64,000 nucleotides of DNA from Macrostomum hystrix. Taxonomy: Eukaryota; Platyhelminthes; Macrostomidae. The notes beneath the pieces are model-generated. The model saw only the letters and a program-made list of their open reading frames with translations. It had not been told where the DNA came from and did not search any database. The position numbers and the translations under genes are program-made. This document shows positions 1 through 11,200 of the stretch, in pieces; position 1 is the stretch's first letter; each line of letters opens with the position of its first letter. The stretch covers positions 6,745,001 through 6,809,000 of the forward strand of contig CATNEN010000038.1 of NCBI GenBank assembly GCA_950097015.1, given 5' to 3'.

Positions 1-576
1 CCTCGCTGCACGACATTCACCTACCTCGGCGGTCTGGTGCCAAGCGTGCAGGACGACATCGCTCGGCGCAGGGCGCTCGCCTGGGGGGCTTTTCGCTCCC
101 TGCGAACTGTACTGCAGTGTCCCGCGCTGCCAGACCGGCTGAAGGGGCGTCTGTACCAGGCCGTCATCGAAACTGTGCTCCTGTACAACGCCCACACGTG
201 GACCCTGACCAGCTCACAGGAGCGGCAGCTGGACGCCGCGCACGCTGCACTTCTGCGCGCTGCCTTCGGAGTCCACTACTCGCCGAACTCCACGACCAAC
301 ATCAGCAACGACGAGCTGTACCACCGGGCCCAGCTCTGCCGGCCAAGCCAGCTACTCCGCACTCGGCGCTTGCAGCTGGCCGGCCACGTTATCCGTGCGG
401 AGCAGCGCTGCCCAGAGCCCCTGCAAGATGTGCTGCTGCTTTCCCTGCAGGGACCACGGCGGCGCGGTCAGGCGAGGACACAACGTTTCGTCGACCTGCT
501 GCTGACTGATGCCGGCATCTCCGACCCTCGCGGACTGATCCTCCTGCGCAGTTCTGCGCTCGCGCGCGCTTTTTGA
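1..576 (+). CDS. C-terminal fragment of a non-LTR retrotransposon reverse transcriptase
   Basis: The frame is open from base 1, so the 5' part lies outside the window; it ends with TGA at 574-576. The translation starts with RCTTFTYLGG, which resembles the YLG motif near the end of the reverse-transcriptase palm/thumb in LINE-type elements. It is followed by AVIETVLLYNAHTW and an arginine- and leucine-rich tail with HVIR and GPRRRGQ, the usual look of the region after the RT domain in jockey/RTE/CR1-like ORF2 proteins. In those elements the protein copies element RNA at a nicked chromosomal target. The stop is followed after about 40 nt by a (TTG)n run that probably marks the element's 3' end. 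No frameshift is visible in these 190 codons, so the copy may be recent, but the catalytic residues are outside the window. The exact clade is not resolved. Confidence 0.8.
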   Translation, partial: PRCTTFTYLGGLVPSVQDDIARRRALAWGAFRSLRTVLQCPALPDRLKGRLYQAVIETVLLYNAHTWTLTSSQERQLDAAHAALLRAAFGVHYSPNSTTNISNDELYHRAQLCRPSQLLRTRRLQLAGHVIRAEQRCPEPLQDVLLLSLQGPRRRGQARTQRFVDLLLTDAGISDPRGLILLRSSALARAF

Positions 577-609
577 CAGCTTCCCACTCTTTGGCCTCAG
601 CCAGGGTTG

Positions 610-640
610 CTGTAGTTTGTTGTTGTTGTTGTTGTTGTTA
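610..640 (+). repeat. (TTG)n microsatellite, probable 3' tail of the retrotransposon
   Basis: A run of about eight TTG triplets at 617-639 lies 40 nt after the reverse-transcriptase stop codon. Several LINE clades end in a short microsatellite instead of poly(A), so this is likely the 3' terminus of the element. This is inferred from position only. Confidence 0.6.
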
Positions 641-1185
641 CCGGAATAATGAAGATCCTACATTGAAAGCTGTCTGCGCTCTAAACTTTGTGCAAGATAA
701 GATCCAAGCTAAGCATTTTCTGATCCTCAAATCCTTAGGCCTGTATCGCAGGACAAATATTCTTTGTGCTCGAGGCACTATTTGATGTGTTCTCTATTCA
801 AATTTCAAATGCCAAATTTGCAGCATGACAAAGCGATTGAAGCAAAGCGCGAAGACAGTGAATTCCGCAGGCTACTTTAGAAGCAACTGAAGCAAAGCAG
901 GGAACCCCGGAGTTGTATTACAGCCTAGGACATCACTCAGCTGACTGAGTTGAGTAACTGGGCCACTTCCTTCCTTGTCTTTATCTCTCAGTTCCACTCC
1001 AAGTCAAAGCCATTTACTTAATGCAAAGTCTTATCCAGGCCAAAAACAGATCTTGCGGTGATCTGGTGTAGGCTTCATGTTATGAGTAGGGGATAGAAAT
1101 GCTTTAAATTTCACCCACTGTAGCTCACTCCTCCTTAGCCACACGACAAAATATTTTGAGAGTCTCAATCTTCCGCCAGTCACTC
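641..1185. other. Non-coding stretch with no recognisable feature
   Basis: Mixed-composition DNA between the retrotransposon tail and the first minisatellite. I see no conserved exon or RNA gene. It is probably inside the glutamate receptor gene, because the second half of that receptor's ligand-binding domain is not found before the left edge. Confidence 0.5.
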
Positions 1186-2287
1186 TCCTATCTGCCAGTG
1201 ACTGCCTTATCTGCAAGTTACTGTCTTATCTGCCAGTCACTCTCTTATCTGCCAGTCACTCTCTTATCTGCCAGTTACTGTATTATCTGCCAGTCACTGT
1301 CTTATCTGCCAGTCACTCTCTCTTATCTGCCAGTCACTGTCTTATCTGCCAGTCACTCTCTTATCTGCCAGTCACTCTCTTATCTGCCAGTCACTGTCTT
1401 ATCTGCCAGTCACTCTCTTATCTGCCAGTCACTCTCTTATCTGCCAGTCACTCTCTTATCTGCCAGTCACTCTCTTATCTGCCAGTCACTCTCTTATCTG
1501 CCAGTTACTGTACTCGTATTACGAGTATTACTCGTATCTGCTGTCTTATCTGCCAGTTACTGTATTATCTGCTGTCTTATCTGCCAGTTATTGTATTATC
1601 TGCTGTCTTATCTGCCAGTCACTCTCTCTTATCTGCCAGTCACTCTCTTATCTGCCAGTCACTGTCTTATCTGCCAGTCACTCTCTTATCTGCCAGTCAC
1701 TGTCTTATCTGCCAGTCACTCTCTTATCTGCCAGTCACTGTCTTATCTGCCAGTCACTCTCCTGTCTGCCAGTCACTCTCTTATCTGCCAGTCACTCTCT
1801 TATCTGCCAGTCACTCTCTTATCTGCCAGTCACTCTCTTATCTGCCAGTCACTCTCCTGTCTGCCAGTCACTCTCTTATCTGCGAGTCACTCTCTTATCT
1901 GCCAGTCACTCTCTTATCTGCCAGTCACTCTCTTATCTGCCAGTCACTGTCTTATCTGCCAGTCACTGTCTTATCTGCCAGTCACTCTCCTGTCTGCCAG
2001 TCACTCTCTTATCTGCCAGTCACTCTCTTATCTGCCAGTCACTCTCTTATCTGCCAGTCACTCTCTTATCTGCCAGTCACTGTCTTATCTGCCAGTCACT
2101 CTCCTGTCTGCCAGTCACTCTCTTACTCGTATCTGCCAGTCACTCTCTTATCTGCCAGTCACTCTCTTATCTGCCAGTCACTCTCTTATCTGCTAGTCAC
2201 TCTCTTATCTGCCAGTCTCTCTGTTATCTGCCAGTCACTCTCTTATCTGCCAGTCACTCTCCTGTCTGCCAGTCACTCTCTTATCTA
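1186..2287. repeat. 19-bp minisatellite, about 57 copies
   Basis: Unit CTTATCTGCCAGTCACTCT with CTG/CTC variants and one disturbed block near 1500-1620 where ACTCGTATT-type sequence intrudes. On the minus strand the array starts about 12 nt after the splice donor of the glutamate receptor pore exon (donor at 2296), so it fills the start of that intron. Read on the plus strand, every copy contains a pyrimidine stretch ending in TGCCAG, which looks like a 3' splice site but is antisense to the gene. Confidence 0.95.
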
Positions 2288-2296
2288 GAGACTCAC

Positions 2297-5200
2297 CGCT
2301 TCAGCACAGGCGACTTCGTTGGCAACCGTCTGAAGTTTGGGCCGCAGCTGGCCTAGGTAGCCACTGCGAGCGTTCAGAATGGACTGGTGAATGCTGCTGC
2401 CTGATACAACGTGCACCACGTACTGAGGGTCGTCAGCCAGTTCAGCCAGCGACTTGACCGGATGGCGCTGCACTGTGATAGTCAGCTTGGCAGCAAGCTC
2501 ACCTGTATAGGTGCCAAATATGACTACAGTAAAGAGCCACCAGAATGCCAGAATGGTGCGCGGGCTGGCGGCAAACGGGAAGAAGTCCTGGCCCTGCTGC
2601 AGGAAGCTGCCCACCAGAGACCAGACGTACTCCTTGTACCAGATCTCGTCGGCGATGGCGAACGGGAGGCCGAGGTTCCAGGCGCTGAACGGATTGTAAT
2701 AAGCAACCAGGTACAAGATCATTGACACCACCACGAACATGCCCAGCAGCAGCAGCCAAACATCGTAGGTGAAGGGTAGGAACACGTTCCACAGGGCGGT
2801 CCCCTGAGCTGGTCGTTTTACCAGGATGGTGTGAGACATCGGCAGGATGTCGCTGGAGAATTCCACGCTGCCGTAGTTGCCGGAGCTTAGGCCGAAGAGC
2901 AGGGCAATGTCTGCGGCCTGAAGTTGAAACGAATCAGTATTGACAATAATAATTGATTACACCTGCCCCAATCAGGAAAGATCTGAACGTTTGTATGGCT
3001 GTTCAGTCCATGGACTGGGAGCACGCTACTCCAAATCACCCAAGCTAATGCTCGCAACTTAACCAATGCCTAAGTGCCTGGCTAAAGGTCACAAGTTGTT
3101 CCAGTCGAGTCGAGAATCGAACCACTGACCTTTAAGTTGAGAGTTCTACGCTCTATCCACTAGGCTGCAAGCACTAACGAAGGAAACAATACTTTTAGAT
3201 AATGATAAAAATAGTTAGTGATCAACTCACCCCGCTGGCTATGTCGGCGATGCAGTCAGTCTGACTGCCCGAAGCACTTGACGAAGATGTTGGGGGTCGA
3301 ACCAGCGACCTAAGTATGATTTGTGCGGTTAAGGCTTCTATTACAGAAAAATTTATTTTGATGAGCTATATTCTCCGATAGCCTAGAATTCTCACCTCAG
3401 TCCGTCTGCGCACCCACCTCAGTCCGTCTGCGCACCCACCTCAGTCCGTCTGCGCACCCACCTCAGTCCGTCTGCGCACCCACCTCAGTCCGTCTGCGCA
3501 CCCACCTCACTCTGCCTGCGCACCCACCTCACTCTGTCTGCGCACCCACCTCACTCCGTCTGCGCACCCACCTCACTCCGTCTGCGCACCCACCTCACTC
3601 TGTCTGCGCACCCACCTCACTCCGTCTGCGCACCCACCTCACTCCGTCTGCGCACCCACCTCACTCCGTCTGCGCACCCACCTCACTCCGTCTGCGCACC
3701 CACCTCACTCCGTCTGCGCACCCACCTCGCTCCGTCTGCGCACCCACCTCACTCCGTCTGCGCACCTACCTCACTCCGTTGACGTGCCCACCCCACTCGA
3801 TCCCAAGAGTTAGCTAGCTTTCCTGCAGACTTACTTAAAATGCAACGTTGTCTCCAGCACGCTTAGCAGGTCAGCATTGTAACCTTCAATAACTTTGCCT
3901 CCAATGCTGTTGCTGACATTTGTGTAGATGGTGTACGGGTAAATCTACAAAATAGTAAAAGTTGGGTAACACTTAATGTGTTAGCTTCCGCCTGTGAATT
4001 ATAAAAGCGGTTAAGTTGTAAATAAGGCAGTACTGAATTCCAGCGAGGAATTATTTAATTCCAGTATCAGTTCAGGACAGAAGCTGAAGTGCATGAGAGT
4101 GTCAATGAAAATTGCCGAGCTGCACAGTAAAATATTGCCCCCCCCCAATTGAGCCGTCCGACGTCTGGCCACTATTTATTTCTGCCCTGGGAACACGCAG
4201 TCCAATTATTAATTATGTTGCAGCCGGACCGGAAGCCTGATAAATTGATGGGATTTTCTTCCCCATACTCTCGGCAGGGAAGATGAGCAGCTCATGCAGT
4301 CTGGCCTCTGACCGACCAGAGTGCTGCCCCGAATTCGGGGGATTCCGATGACGTAAAAATTGCCCAACGCAAAAATCCCAGAAGAATTCAGTTAATTGAT
4401 CTGTAAAGCCTGCCTCACTAGCATCAGGCTTTGAAAAACAGTCTGTGGACTTTTTTCGTTCTACGATTCAGAGAACTCTCTCCCTCTACTCTGCCTACTC
4501 TGCCTACTCTGCTTAGTCTGACTACTCAGCCTACTCTGTCTACTCTGCCTACTCTGTCTACTCTGTCTACTCTGCCTACTCTGTCTACTCTGCCTACTCT
4601 GCCTACTTTGTCAACTCTGCCTACTCTGCCTACTCTGTTTACTCTGCCTACTCTGACTACTCTGCCTACTCTGCCTACTCTGCTTAGTCTGACTACTCAG
4701 CCTACTCTGTCTACTCTGCCTACTCTGTCTACTCTGTCTACTCTGCCTACTCTGTCTACTCTGCCTACTCTGCCTACTCTGTCAACTCTGCCTACTCTGC
4801 CTACTCTGTTTACTCTGCCTACTCTGACTACTCTGCCTACTCTGCCTACTCTGCTTAGGCTGTCTACTCTGCCTACTCAGTCTACTTTGCTTAGTCTGAC
4901 TTATCTGCCTACTCTGACTACTCTGACTACTCTGCCTACTCTGTCTACTCTGCTGAGGCTGCCTACTCTGTCTACTCTGCCTACTCTGCCTACTCTGTCT
5001 ACTCTGCCTACTCTGCCTACTCTGCTTAGGCTGGCTACTCTGTCTACTCTGCCTACTCTGCCTACTCTGCTTAGGCTGCCTACTCTGTCTACTCTGCCTA
5101 CTCAGTCTACTTTGCTTAGTCTGACTTATCTGCCTACTCTGCCTACTCTGCCTACTCTGCTTAGGCTGCCTACTCTGCCTACTCTGCCTACTCTGTCTAC

Positions 5201-8200
5201 TCTGTCTACTCTGTCTACTCTGCCTACTCTGCCCACCCTCTCTACCCAGTCTACACCGCTTACTCAGCCGCCGAAAAATGTGACAAATTTTTGCGTAGCG
5301 CCTGCGATTAAAAAGCAGGCAGCTGTTGCTACTTGTTGGCCGGGGCTTCACAAACCAGTTGTCAACAGGGGATTAATGACGGAAAGCTGTGTCTCCACCT
5401 GCTTCGCGTCTCAGCTCCCCGATCGTGTTTTTGTCTCTCTTTCTCTCTCGAGTTTTCCCAGTTACTGGACGGAAGTTTACGTTGATTTTAATACCTTCAG
5501 CTGGCCCAGCTGGCTTTTATTTCTCAAAGCACAAATATCACAGTTTGGTTTGGGGTGGGCAGCTAGGCAAAGTTTAGCGTCAAAATCATAGAGACGAGAC
5601 AGACTAAAGAAGAGAGAGTTGTCATGTGCGAGGGATTTTGGACAAATTGAGAACGATACTTTAAGCATAAGTTTAGATTGGGATTGGGTTAAGGAATTGT
5701 GGGAAAATTGTTACTGTTCAGAAATATTGTTGGAAGCGGTTGTAGGGATGGATTTTAGGGAGATTGTTGAGATTCTATAGAAGGTTGTATGGATTCGAGA
5801 TATTGTTCGAATTCGGGAACTCAAGAGAGTTTTGGGATTTTATGATTGTTGGGAATTTAGGGAGAATGAAGGGACTCAAGGGAGATTTTAGGAAATCAGG
5901 GAAGATTGTAGGTTTTCTGAGGAGATTGTTGGGATTATTTGGGTAAAAAATCCTAATTGTAGGGAATCAGGCGAGACTGTAAGGAATCAAAGGAGATTGT
6001 TGGGAATCAGGGGATATTGCAGGGAATCAAGGTAGATTGTAGGGAATCAGGCGAGATTGTAGGGAATCAAGGGAGATTGTAGGGAATCAGGGGAGATTGT
6101 AGGGAATCAAGGGAGATTGTAGGGAATCAGGGCAGATTGTAGGGAATCAGGGGAGATTGTAGGGAATCAGGGGAGATTGTAGGGAATAAAAAGAGATTGT
6201 ATGGAATCAAAGGAGATTGTAGGGAATCAAGGGAGATTGTAGGGAATCAGGGGAGATTGTATGGAATCAGGGGAGATTGTAGGGAATCAGGGGAGATTGT
6301 ACGGAATCAAGGGAGATTGTAGGGAATCAGGGGAGATTGTAGGGAATCAGGGGAGATTGTAGGGAATCAAGGGAGATTGTAGGGAATCAGGGGAGATTGT
6401 ATGGAATCAGGGGAGATTGTAGAGAAACAGGGGAGATTGTATGGAATCAGGGGAGATTGTAGGGAATCAGGCGAGATTGTAGGGAATCAGGCGAGATTGT
6501 AGGGAATCAGGCGAGATTGTAGGGAATCAGGGGAGATTGTAAGGAATCAGGGGAGATTGTAGGGAATCAGGGGAGATTGTAGGGAATCAGGGGAGATTGT
6601 ATGGAATCAGGGGAGATTGTAGGGAATCAGGGGAGATTGTAGGGAATCAGGGGAGATTGTAGGGAATCAGGCGAGATTGTAGGGAATCAGGCGAGATTGT
6701 AGGGAATCAGGCGAGATTGTAGGGAATCAGGGGAGATTGCAGGGAATCAGGCGAGATTGTAGGGAATCAGGGGAGATTGTATGGAATCAGGGGAGATTGT
6801 AGGGAATCAGGGGAGATTGTAGGGAATCAGGCGAGATTGTAGGGAATCAGGCGAGATTGTTGGGAATCAGGGGAGATTGTAAGGAATCAGGGGAGATTGT
6901 AGGGAATCAGGGGAGATTGTAAGGAATCAGGGGAGATTGTATGGAATCAGGGGAGATTGTAAGGAATCAGGGGAGATTGTAGGGAATCAGGGGAGATTGT
7001 ATGGAATCAGGGGAGATTGTATGGAATCAGGGGAGATTGTAAGGAATCAGGGAAGATTGTAGGGAATCAGGGGAGATTGTAGGGAATCAGGCGAGATTGT
7101 AGGGAATCAGGGGAGATTGTAGGGAATCAGGAGAGATTGTAGGGAATCAGGCGAGATTGTATGGAATCAGGGGAGATTGTATGGAATCAGGGGAGATTGT
7201 AAGGAATCAGGGGAGATTGTAGGGAATCAGGGGAGATTGTAGGGAATCAGGGGAGATTGTATGGAATCAGGGGAGATTGTATGGAATCAGGGGAGATTGA
7301 AGGTTTTTTGAGTGGATTGCGTGGATTCTTGGGAGATTGTTGGGATTATTGGGGTAAAAAGTCCATAACAATCATTTAAAGTCCTTCAGATAAAAGTGCA
7401 AATGGGACAGCACTAGGCCCCATTCACCATTAATCATTCCGAGCTAAAAGCATCAATAAAATTCTGAGAAGATCGGCAAAGTTCCTTTTTTGCCGGTGGG
7501 TACATTGTGAGGCGGTGGCTTACTGGCTTTCTTTGGCTGGATCACGAACTCAAGGCAACAACCCAGGATAAAGTTTACTTACTGAATTGAGTCTACTGCA
7601 GTGGTACTGTTTGCACAGTATGCCTCAACGGCTTGCGAAATCGAGCAACATTTTGTGTCTGACTTCGCAGCTCGCTACGGGCATCTGGCCAACTGCTAAA
7701 AAGTCTAGTGTCTGCAGTTTCAATTAAACACTCTTTGTTAATATTTCATCTGTCCCTCCTGTTGTAGTCCATCCCGTCTGTCCCGTCCCGTCTGTCCCGT
7801 CCCGTCTGTTCCATCCCGCTGTTCCATGCCGTCTGGTCCATCCCGTCTGTTCCATCCCGCTGTTCCATCCCGTCTGTTCCATCCCGTCTGTTCCATCCCG
7901 TCTGTTCCATCCCGTCTGTTCCATCCCGCTGTTCCATCCCGTCTGTTCCATCCCGTCTGTTCCATCCCGCTGTTCCATCCCGTCTGTTCCGTCCCGTCTG
8001 TTCCATCCCGTCTGTTCCATCCCGTCTGTTCCATCCCGTCTGTTCCATCCCGTCTGTTCCATCCCGTCTGTTCCATCCCGTCTGTCCCGTCCCGTCTGTT
8101 CCATCCCGTCTGTCCCGTCCCGTCTGTTCCATCCCGTCTGTTCCATCCCGTCTGTTCCATCCCGTCTGTTCCATCCCGTCTGTCCCGTCCCGTCTGTTCC

Positions 8201-11200
8201 ATCCCGCTGTTCCATCCCGTCTGTTCCATCCCGTCTGTTCCATCCCGTCTGTTCCATCCCGTCTGTCCCGTCCCGTTTATCCCATCCCGTCTGTCCCGTC
8301 CCGTCTGTTCCATCTGTCTGCCCCATCCTGTCTGTCCTATCTGTCCGTCCCATCCTGTCTGTCCCATCCTGCCTATCTTGTCCTGTCTGTCCCATCCCGC
8401 CTGTCCCATCCTGTCTGTCCCATCCTGCCTATCTTGTCGTGTCTGTCCCATCCCGCCTGTCCCATCCTGTCTGTCTCCAGTTCCTTGTTGTGTAACTGGC
8501 CGCACAATCCCACATTTATTTTGTCGCATTGACTTACAGCCGGTGAACAGACGTTCAGCACTCGACCCTTGAAGCTGACGAATTTGTTGGCGAAGAGCAG
8601 CTGCTGTTGAGTGTGCGGATCCACAAAACTAACAGTCAGGACCCCTCTAACCGGATCGAACCTTGCAGAAGAGACAAACGCAGCTTTCTCTCCGTACGCC
8701 CGGCTGCTGGTTGAGATCAGCTCAATGTTGGGCACAATGGCGTGCGAGTCAGCGGCAGAGAAGCTGGCGTTGTGTCCGCCCAGGCCTGGCGCCACTCCCT
8801 GATGCGGTGGAGAGAAAGTCTGACTTAAGGACAATTTAGGTAATCAATTTCGACCAATCAAAACAAAAATATGATAGAAAGAAATTTTATATCGACCCCA
8901 GCTTAGGCTATCGACCCCCAGATCAGGCAATCTATCCTGCAGTAGGATAAAAATTGTTGCCTTTATTAGGATTCGAACTTCAGACCTCTCTATAATAAGT
9001 TACAAATTTACGGAATCCATCACAGTTGTTTGTTAAACTAACATTAGAAAGAACACTTGGTAACTCCTCTTATCGTAACTCCTCGTGACCCGACGTTTAT
9101 TTTTATGCGGTGGTATTTTCGGATTCAGCAAAAAAAACACAGCTACTCAACGACTTGCTTGTTGACGGCATGATAAAAATCAAAGGCTTTCCAACACGCT
9201 TTCTTCTCAAAATTAGAATGCGAAATAGCGCTCAGAGCCTATCGCTAGATCGCTAATGAGAACCTTGGAAAGATTAGAAGTTTTGAACTGTTTGGAACAC
9301 GAGTTTCGGCCTTTTTTGCGCGAGTTAATTTAAAATAAGACTGAAAAGAGTCGGTCTCTGTGATTGAAGAGGAGCGGGATTCACCTGCCTTCGCATCTCA
9401 GTCGCAGTCAGAAGTCTCTCACCGTTTTCAGCGTCCTGGCAGCGACGGCCCCGGCAGCCCAGACTCCCGGCCTCTGGCAGCCAGCCGTGCTGCCGCTGCT
9501 CGGATCGCTGGCGTTCAGCCCGACCATAGACGTTGCCAAAGCCAGCACGGAGTCCACCGCTTGCAGCTGCGCGGATGTAAGCGAGTCGCCGCGACAGCCG
9601 GGCAGCACCGCCGTGAGCTGATCCGGGCAGCTGGCCGCTGCTGCAGCGAGACCCCAGGTGGCGCTGCGGACTAGCAGCAGGTTGACAGGAGAGCCTCCAG
9701 CTGGCAGCCAGGTGATCAGCTCGGCTGGAGAGACACCCGGATCCAGGACGAGCCACTGGTAGTTGACCTGGGTGGCGCCAGTCGCGTTGGCCTTGGTGTG
9801 TGAGCGGGACGGTGGGACGAGCGCAAGGTTGGGATCTACTAAGTGAAATCCCATTTGAAATTTGTGTATGAAATTAATGCTTCAAATTAAAGTGCCTTCG
9901 TCAAGAAATTTATAAAGGAGATGTAAGTTTTAAGCTGAAGCAAGTCAACTTACAATCATGTCAAGTTTCAAGCATGACAAGTTCAAGCATGTCAAGTTTC
10001 AAGCATGTCAAGTTTCAAGCATGTCAAGTTTCAAGCATGACAAGTTTCAAGCATGACAAGTTCAAGCATGTCAAGTTTCAAGCATGTCAAGTTTCAAGCA
10101 TGTCAAGTTTCAAGCATGTCAAGTTTCAAGCATGACAAGTTCAAGCATGTCAAGTTTCAAGCATGTCAAGTTTCAAGCATGTCAAGTTGTATATGATCTG
10201 GACAGTTTGATATTTCGTATTTGATAAACTTTACAAATCCCTTCTCACTAAAGCTACACAACATTAAAGGCTATAATTGGGACGTCTGGCGAATTTCTTG
10301 ACATCACGTGACAGAATTGCGGCTACGTTCAACAATGTGAGCCATCCGTTGATGGGATTGATGACAATTTTGATGAGACAATTAGCATGGGACCGTTAGA
10401 GCATGAAATAGCAGTTTCCATAACGAAGCAATATTGAGATATAAAACTGTCACAAGTGAACTTCACTTTAAAAACGGACGCGGATTCTCAGGTGCTTTTA
10501 AAAGCGTTTTTATCTATATCAATCTACGGCTCGAACTATTGGAAACGAAAGGATATATTAATGCATTTAATATTTTTTATGTCAAATGTAGCTATTCCAT
10601 ACGTTCCCGTGTTTAAAAGTAAACTAAGATCCTAAATTTTCTGGAAAAATATGAAGTCCCAAAAAAATTTTAATTATTAACTATGACGTCAAAAGGTAAA
10701 ATATAGTCGCTAAAAAATTATGAATAATTAGAGGCCGTCTTTAGGACACAATAAACCCGCAGATTCTGAAAAATAACTGGTAATTCTGTTAAAATGGAGA
10801 TTTAAAAGATTTAAAAGATTTAAAAGAGCTTTAAAACGTCACCAACGATAATGTACTTACTCGAGAGCAGAAACAGTCATTGAAGAATGTACAGTGAACA
10901 AAGTCCGTGGACACCCACTGGCTGCTACCCATTTTAAATATTTGTTAACTGAAGCGTTCCGCTATTTAATTTTCTTCACCCAAGTGCTCAAATTGATTAC
11001 TTTGAGCCAAGATTCGTGAGCCCAGCATCGACGTAACATTTTCATTGTCATGATGTTTTCACACTACTAACACACGCTAGGGATAAGTAGTAGCGTAAGA
11101 AACGTTTTTTAAATAATAAGCAAACAAACAACACGTGATTTCAATTACAGCTAGCAGGATCTCTCGCAGTCTCTCCTTTGAGGCCAGTACAGTCACCAGT

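Noticed and set aside
1156-2196. 346-codon open frame through the 19-bp array
   Set aside because: The frame is open only because the unit contains no stop in that register. No conserved flanking sequence, and the array lies in an intron of the opposite strand.
4431-5591. 386-codon Ser/Thr/Leu/Pro-rich frame
   Set aside because: It is the 9-bp array (period divisible by three) plus unrelated flanks. It lies inside a glutamate receptor intron.
10861-10924. Glutamate receptor exon encoding SQWVSTDFVHC
   Set aside because: The fragment looks receptor-like and has a GTAAGT donor, but its phases do not fit the neighbouring exons with good splice sites. Mentioned with the gene but not counted as an exon.
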